DNA of 64,000 nucleotides from Fragum whitleyi (taxonomy: Eukaryota; Mollusca; Bivalvia; Cardiida; Cardiidae). Both the position numbers and the translations under genes were made by a program. The notes below the pieces were generated by a model, which had not been told where the DNA came from, ran no database searches, and worked only from the letters and a program-made list of their open reading frames with translations. The stretch lies in contig OX411543.1 in assembly GCA_948146395.1 (NCBI GenBank), forward strand, positions 55,915,689 to 55,979,688, written 5' to 3'. Shown here in pieces: positions 52,601-61,600 of the stretch (its first letter is position 1; each line of letters begins with the position of its first letter).

Positions 52601-55600
52601 TAAAATCTATATTGAAAATAACAAAGGGCAATAACTCCAAAATGATGCTAGCAAGAGTTGTAGTTCTCGTGCATAGCACTTCTCCTCCATGAGATCTATC
52701 CACCCATAAAGTTTCAAGTTGATAGCTATTATACTTTAGGAGATATGCTCCAGACATAATTTAAGTATCAAAAATAACAAAGGACAATAACTCCAATAAC
52801 GGACGGACGGATGGACGGACGGACGGACGGACAGACGAAGCGGCGGCTATATGCTCTCCCTTCGGGGAGCATAATAAGCGTCAAAATCCATGAAATAACG
52901 TCGTTTTACAAACTGTATTATATGTTTCAAGAAAATTTTGATATAGATCCGTAAACTTTAAGTTGTTTTTTTTCTAATTCATCGCCAAATATATAAATAG
53001 AACATCGATTTTGTGGTCATGCAATACTAAAATAATTGACAGAGCCTCGTTTTACCTGTTTTTAGACGATTCGTTTAATGCATTAGGTATTACATGACCA
53101 CTCATTTCTTCTAAAACCATCGTATTTCAGTGTGTGTCAGTAACTGTAGAGGAATGGCCAATGGCGACTATCAGTCATGTGACAGCTGCAATAGATTTGT
53201 CTCTTGTAGCAATGGAATGAAATACAACATGCCGTGTCCCCCTGGCACTTTAGTATGGGATGATAAGAAGAAGAAATGCGAATACTCATCCGTAACATGT
53301 CGTAAGTATATCCTATAATGTGTATGTTATATGGCGGCCGTAAAGTTACTCATCTTAGACATCGACCCAGCGAGGGAGAAAGAATGTCAAATGCGTCGTC
53401 ATTATTAAATATGTTCTGGTTAGTCTCCATTTGTTCGCATGCTTTTCTGTGCCAAATAAATTAACTTGCAGAAAGTTTCCATATTCCATATAGAATTCAA
53501 ATTTGTACAATTTCTATATTAATAGTATATCAAGTTAAGTGGAGGCCCGTATGCAGGACCTTTAAGTTTGGAAAATATTGAGAATCAATTGGGACGTCTT
53601 CGTTCGTTGAAACTCCATTATAATGTACATTTCTAAATCCTCTTATAAAGCCTAAGGAGTTTTGAATATCCAAGGTAACGTAAGAAAAACTCCTCTTTTT
53701 GACATAATTACATTTTTTCTAAATTATCTTAAATGATTGGGTTGGTAAATAACTCATAATCATGAAAAAATTCGAAAAATAAACGAAATCATATTTTGTT
53801 GTAGATTTAGGTCATTTTTCTCTTGAATATTTAGTGTTATTTAGAATATTCTGTGTCCGTAGAGACTCTTGCAGTAATATCTAAAGTACAACAATAGATT
53901 CCCTAGTTACGTTGTGTTTACCTCGGGCGATAAATTTCAACTAAAATTTGCATTTTTTTCACAAAATTTGATTTATGTAACAGATTTTTATTATTTTTCA
54001 CGTCCCCCTGCCTAAGTATACATGTGTTACTATGGTAATGAAATCTAAGGTTGCTTGATATACTTTTGCAAAAAAAAAATCAAAGTGCTGTCAGCACTGT
54101 AAATCGGGCATCATTGAGAGGCTAGGATAGTGCAATAGTTCGCCAATCAAAAGGGCTCAAATTTGGACAATAAAAGTTGGTAAAATATTTGCCCAATTTG
54201 TGAGTTTTTTGTCTTAACACTCCATCTTTTCGAGGACATCGCCAGCTCATCCAACTGGAGTTTGCAGAATTGTATCCACCCAACTTGAGAGATATGTCAC
54301 AAAACATTTTCCATTCAACCTGGGACTGAACCCAGTTCATCTAAGATTAATTATCCAACATGCTACCAACTGCGCTCTACGGTCAAACGTCAAGGAGGTA
54401 GAACCGGCATCAATTTGATGCCTGAGGGAAGCATTTATATAGAGGCAGATAACGGCAGATTTGGTAGAGATGCCAAAATTGCACATGAAATTTCGATAAA
54501 GTTATTTAGCCTTGGTCCAGTGGACTGGAAAATGCCTTTTTCGCGCAGAGAGCTAAAAGTTAGAACACAATGGGGAACGATTTTATCCAGTTAACAATGA
54601 CGCAATATCGGACAAACAATATTTCGTGGGTGTTGTTATAAATCTCGTAACCACGGCTTCAGAAAAGCCGTAGTTACGACATTTTATATCAGCACCGACG
54701 GTTTATTAAAACGTAACGGCAATCCTAGGCCTTGGCGCAGTTTTTAACGCACCTGCCTCTCGTTCGAGAGGTCCCGGGTTCGATACTCGGCCGCGGCAAA
54801 TACCCTTTCAGACAAAAATGTCGTCCATTAATGGTTTGATATCGCGAACCTATGTGATGGAGCAGCTGGAGGCTGGGTAAGGGTGTTGTGGTAATACTGG
54901 TATAAGAAGCAATAAGAATCCATGGTTAGGTGCTCCAGTCGCTCAATATGACCAAATCAGTCGAAAACGGTGTAAACCGTAATAAACCGATCAAAATCAA
55001 CGCAATGGCAAAGAAATCTGTGCTAAAAATAGACTAGGATTAAACCATGACAACTATAGAAGCAGGCGATTCCAACAGACGACAAAATGAAGAAAGAACT
55101 CGAGACGAAGGAAAAACGGAGAGGAAGGAGGAGTAAGGAATTGTTGTTGTTGTTCTTTTATGAAATATAAGAAGTTGTTTACCCTTTTTCACAATGTATC
55201 CCCTCCGCAGGGATAGACATTGATCACATTAAACAGGTTTTAGAACAATAAATTAGAACAGCACGAAGATAATTTCAATTCCTTTACTTAACCGAAAAGC
55301 TTGTAAAAAATCGCTAAAAATACTTATTGGTAATTATTTAAAACGGAAATTACATCAAATTATGTATAAGCCTCTTCCTTTTTTGTCGCAAAAGTAAAAG
55401 AGATAAAAAAAAATGTAGATTGTAACTAAAAAGGCCGTTTCTGCGCTGTTTGTCTTGAACAAATAGCTCAGTGGATAACACGCAAAATGTAAGTGTCCAG
55501 CCTCGTAAGCCATTACCATTACCATTTAGTTCCAAAAAAGCTTTAAATACTTACCGTGTTTCTAGCTACATATTACAATACATAGTACAAAACACACAGG

Positions 55601-58600
55601 TTAACAAAGATCTATACATATGTAAAACAATAGTCACAGGATACGGTGGCTTCAATATTAGGATTAAATAAAGTTTTGTTTGTTTCTTTATTTTTTAGTT
55701 TCTCATTTTGTTTGCGAAAAAAATATATTTAGATGTGTGAATAATTTCCTTTTTAGAGCTTGATGTTAAAAGGGTTTTAAATTTGTATAAATATGGCCAG
55801 GTGTAAAAATATTACTTCATGTGCCTTTTCCTTAATTCTGAGTATTTTGGGCAAACCAATCGAAAGTGATATTCTTTTTCAATACAACTCACATTGCAGT
55901 TTAAGCATAATCTATTTTCACGAGGGATGTTTGTATATCTACCTTTTCGATGTTAAGATCATGTGATGAGGTTCTAAATTTTGTTAATGCTGTCTTAATA
56001 TTTACGTCATATTCAATATCTAGATACATTTCAGGTACAAGGGATTCCTTAAATAGATTGTAGCAGGCCAATTTAGACGTATTATTAATTTCTGAGGACC
56101 ATAACTTAACATTATTATCAAATAGTCGTTGTTAGATACATGCGAGATTTATGTGGGGCATTCTTTGATTAATTCATAAGAAAGATAACCCATTATCCTG
56201 CAGTATACTTTTAACTTGGAAAGCCCAGTTATTTCCCCTGTATGTATTTCCATTTTCACAGTCCGATTTTAACATATTGTAGGTTGATTTGAGAATGCTG
56301 TTTTCATTTTGGGTGATTATGTGCGTCCAATATTTAATCATATTGAATTGATTTGAAACGCTTTGTGGTGTCCTACCTCTTTCTACATATAGTGTGGCTA
56401 ACGGGGTCGATTTTTTGACGCGAAGCGCGAGACGTAAAAACTCAGTATGAATGTTTTCAATATCTTTTAAAGTGTGATAACCCCACAAAAGTGAACCAAA
56501 TTGAAGGATGGAACTAACCAGACTATCAAATAGCTTACATTGTTGCGACATGGGTAATTCTAAATTAACTGAAATTCTGCTGATGTTATGAAGAGAAAAA
56601 AATGTTTGTTTGGCAATATCTTTTTGTGTGCGAGACAATAATCCGTTAAAGATTAATCCCTAAATATTCAAAATATTTGACAGTTTTAATGGCGACATTA
56701 TTAATGTGGAATGTATAACTAGTATGTCTTCCCTTCTCAAAAATCATTGCTTTAGCCTTAGATGTGTTAATTTTTTGCCAGATAAAGTACAATATGCTTG
56801 TAAATCATTCAACATGGATTGTAAAGAAGTTGGAGATTTCGCGAATAACACTTGGTCATCTGCATACAATATCAAGAATAATTTCACATGGTCCAAAAGT
56901 AAAAATTTCATCAAGAGCGGAATTTATATGTTCGATGACGTCATTGACGAACATCACGAGAACTCATGTTCGTAACGAACACAAGCTTTTACTGACGTGT
57001 AAATAGATTTTAAATGTTTTACAAAATGAGTGCTTATGTTTTCCTGATTAATACTATCGAAACACTTTTCGTAGTCAATGAACACGCAATAAAGTTTATC
57101 ACCAGACGATAACACTTTTGATATAACCGAGTTCATAATGAAGATGCAGTCTAAAATGGATTTCCCTTTCTGAAATCCAAATTGGTTATCATTAAGTATT
57201 TTATTCTTTCCTGTCCACCCAGTGAGTCTATTTAGCAGAATTTGAGAATATACTTTTGAAAATATGTTTATTAAGGTAATACCTCTATAATTTTCCGAAA
57301 TATTAGGATCACCCTTTTTAAAATAGCCCCGGGTAGTTGCCCGTTTGAAACATGTGATTATACAAAGTAAAGAGGAAAGGTGCAATAATTTCGTAAGACA
57401 ATTTAATAATTTCACAAGGAATTTCATCGATACCGGGGCTTCTACCGTTATCTTAAATACAGCTTTCTTAATTTCTTCTTCTGAGAAGATCATGTCCAAT
57501 TCGGGATTAATTTCACTGTTTTGCATATCAATTTTGCTTTGTGGATATTGTTCGTTTTGGGTGTTTTCGTCTTGTGTATCAATTATATTTTTAAAATGAT
57601 CAAACAATTGTTCTATGGAGAGAGAATCTGGTGGATTTTTTGGTTTTGTATATGTACCTTTAATCTTACATCAAAAACCTCGTGGGTCTGATTTTGAAAG
57701 TTTGCTGATTCGATAGCCCTCTGCTAGTCTAAATTATTTCACAGCAGATATTTTTACGTTGTTATAATGAGCACGCGCCCGGCTAAAAGCTTGTCTGTTA
57801 ATATTATTCCTCTCTCTATAGAGTTTAAAAGCCTGTTTAGCAACAAAACATTTTTCATTAAACCATTTACGTGTTTCAAGCATTGGGTTTTCCCAAATAC
57901 TATAAATGCATTATCCCTTGAGAAACGCGTGAAATCGCCAACTATGCTATTTATATATTTGGTTTCTGATCAATCAATTAAATAGCAGCACTCTATGATT
58001 ATTCATGAGTTGTTCTAAAAATAGATCGCTCTTGCTGCTATCCTTTATCGTATGTTTTTGTAGGTTTATTTGTTGTTGAATAATTTTTCTTCATACTCAA
58101 ATTGGAATTTATTGAAAATAGGATTGGAGCGTAATCAGAGTGCTCATTAAAATCAAATATTTCAAAATTACAAAATTATTTCCATATGTTAACACATAGT
58201 CAACAGTACTCATTCCACAATGCGAAGAGTAAACTTCCCACGCTCCCTGTCCGAGTGTAGACGACCATTGACCAATGACAAACAACTTAATTGACACATT
58301 TCCAGCAGACGATGTCCATTTGCATCTACCACGTGGTCTGAATTTACACGTGGGTTTTGACCGAGTGATAATCAAAACAGAATTTGATTGGTTGTCAGCC
58401 CTACAACTGGTAAATGACCGTTCGAGAAAAAAATCAGAGCTATAACTATATAACTGTTTTATTCGTGATTTAGGCCTCCGGCCCATTACACATATACATT
58501 TTACATGACAAGTAAACATATGATGAAAGTGAGGTATCAGGAATGAGAAGTTTATATGTGATAACCGTGTTGTGTAATCATTACCGTGGACTTACGGATT

Positions 58601-61600
58601 TTCTCTTTCTCAATAAGTGATAGATAAAGGTAGATATGTTTTTGATAATTACTGGATTAGTGTTTGATATGAGTCTGATAAATTCCGATGTTTTATCTTT
58701 TGTTGGCGATATATATCTTTTTACGTACTGATCTCGGAGAGTGGAATATAGTGTACAATCAAAGAAGGCGTGTAATTCGTCCTCTATGGCTTCGATTTCA
58801 ATCTGTTCTTGACAGAATGTGCATAATCGTAGGTTCAGATCAATCCCTGTTCGTCTGCCTATTTCAATGTTAAGTGAATGATTAGCACATCTGAAATTTG
58901 ACAAAGCTTTTCTTAGATAGTATGGGATATCATATGATAAATAACGTTCTACGTTTAGTTGAGTCTTAAACTTTTTATATAGATGACATCTACCTGAAGA
59001 ATCAATATCACTTTTCCAAGTTTGCACAGCACAATCTGTAATTCTGTGTTTAAATACACTGATAAATCTGCATGCATCTCCAATATCTTGTGATAACCAG
59101 ACGAAACCGAAGCCATAGCGGAATAGTAAATCTTTAACGTTAGTCACCCAATTTATACGGCCAGATTCATCCTGATTTTTCAGCATAACATAACTATTTC
59201 TCGGAAAACGAAAATCAGGCATTTGTATCAAACGACACCAGTACTTAATAAGATTGACATAGTAAGTTGTATAGAGAGGTAGTCGTCCACATTCTCCCAA
59301 CGCCATGCTGTTGTTGACAAAGTTCGGTAAACCAAGAAAAGTCTTACAAAACTTGGCGTGAACTGATTCAATTTGGTGAGCGTATTCATAACCCCATAGT
59401 TCACTACCATAACAAAGTATAGGTTTCACCATCGAGTCAAACAGATCAAAAATATCTTTCCGATCGAAATAGCCGAACTTGCGTTTGTAATTCAGAATAG
59501 ACCTAACACTTTTTTGAGCTTGTGCTGCTAAAGTAGATTTAGCCCTCGTCCATTTTAGTTTGGGTGTATATAATAACCCCATGTAACGATGATAAGATAC
59601 TGTGTCAATTTGCTTATTCCCATAAAACCATTTTTCATTATCTTGCAGCGGGCCTCCGTTTCTGAATACTAAAATTTTAGTTTTGTCAAAATTAATTTTC
59701 ATTCCCGATTTTTGACAAAAATGTTCGACTGTATTTATTTGTTGTTGTAATTTTATTACTGTTTCTGCGCAACTTGCCACGTCGTCTGCGTACATTAAAC
59801 TTAAAATGTCAGGGATGTTATTTGTTAAGAAAATTCCTGATTGGCAATTTTCTCGCAGTAACTCGGACAAGTCGTTGATAAAGAGTGAAAATATTTGGGG
59901 ACTGCTGACACAACCTTGTCGCGTACCGACCGTACAAGGGAAATAACTCGTTATTCCCGCTTCTGTTTTGACACACGCGGATAGTCTCCCATATATCGAT
60001 TGTAATATACGTAAAAATTTACCATGGATACCCTTCTTTTGCAAGCTATGCCAAAGCACGTTGTGTTTTATTCGATCGAATGCTTTCGAAAAATCTATGA
60101 ATAGACAATAAAACCTACCCCCAGTTTTAGAAAGGTACTTTTGAGCAATAGCATTCAGAGTAAATAGGTTATCGGTAGTAGAATATCCGGCTCTGAAGCC
60201 AGATTGTGATTCGTCAATAATGTTGTTTTCATTTGACCATTCCGTCAATCTTTTGTTGATAACTGAAGCGAACAATTTACTGACAACATTTATCAGAGAA
60301 ACAGCCCGGTAGTTATTTGGGTCTAGTCGTGAGCCTTTCTTGAAAATAGGACAAATAATACTTTTAGCCCAATCATAAGGGAATTCCCCATGATCAAAAA
60401 TAGAGTTGAAAAGGTCTGTGAGTGTGGGAGATATTTCATCACAAGTATGTTTAAAAAATTCGGGAGTTAGACCGTCGGGGCCTGGACTTTTACCAGATTT
60501 TAGATTACGAATGGACCAGACAATTTCTGAAATTTCGAAAGGATTGTTTAGTGGGGCAGCTGCTTCCAGCTTATTGCTGTCGACGCGCTCGGGTTCTGGG
60601 GTTATAATCGGGTCATCCTCATGGAATAGATTCTTAAAATACGTGAACCATTCTGTGGCATTCAGACCTTTAGATTCCTTAGTGGACGATTTAGGAGTCG
60701 ATTTGCCCTGTTTAATGACTTTCCAAAAGCTAGATGGATCACGTCTAGAATTTACTAATAATGTCCTCTGTTTCTCCTCATAGTCAAGACGAGCGGTTTT
60801 ACAGACACCTTTGAAATAATTTCTACTTGAAATATATCTCTCAAGGGAATGTAAAGAATTATTAAATCTGTAGTTACGTAGGTCTGTATTTTTTTCAGAT
60901 TTTGCACGTTCACATTCATCATTCCACCATTTTGCATTTTTGCAATCTGGTTTGTAAATTTTATCGTTAATTTGCATACACCGTGCCGCACTCTGATATA
61001 TATTTATGAGATTATTGGCTACATTTGAAATATCATTATTTAAATTGTGAAATTTAGGTTGGCTTAGTCTTGGCAACCCTTCTTTGAGGTTATTAAAGAA
61101 AATTGAGGATTTATCATTATTCCAAATAAATCTTAATCTTCGAGTAACTTGAGTAATATTGTAAGTGCTACAAATTTATTATACAGTTAACCTATTGTAC
61201 GTTTCAACTCCTTTACTCAACCGAAAATCTTGTTATAAACACTGAAAGTACTAACTGGTAATTACTAAAAGCGAAAATTACATCAAATTTTGTATTAGCC
61301 TCTTCTCTATTTGTCGAAAAGTAAATAAGGTAAAAAAGTTTGTAGATTGTGACTGAAAAGGCCGTTTCTTCGGTGTTTGAAAACACATAATTTGGTTTGA
61401 ACACATTGCTCAGAAGATAAAGGTAAAAATGTACTGGGTCAAACAGACTGGATTTCTGAAAAACGGTATTAATAAATGCGGACTGCTTCGCAGCCCGATT
61501 TAAAAACCCTGCATACTCAAGAAATTGTACACTAAACAAGCAAGAAATGCGAAAGTTATAGGCCAATTGTACGGATTTCTGGGTCATTCCTAATAGATGG

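Noticed and set aside
56706..57006. Plus-strand open frames in the LINE relic
   Set aside because: Shadow frames of the minus-strand reverse transcriptase remnants.
61213..61587. 124-codon minus-strand open frame
   Set aside because: It covers the 240-bp direct repeat and has no similarity to the neighbouring LINE frames.
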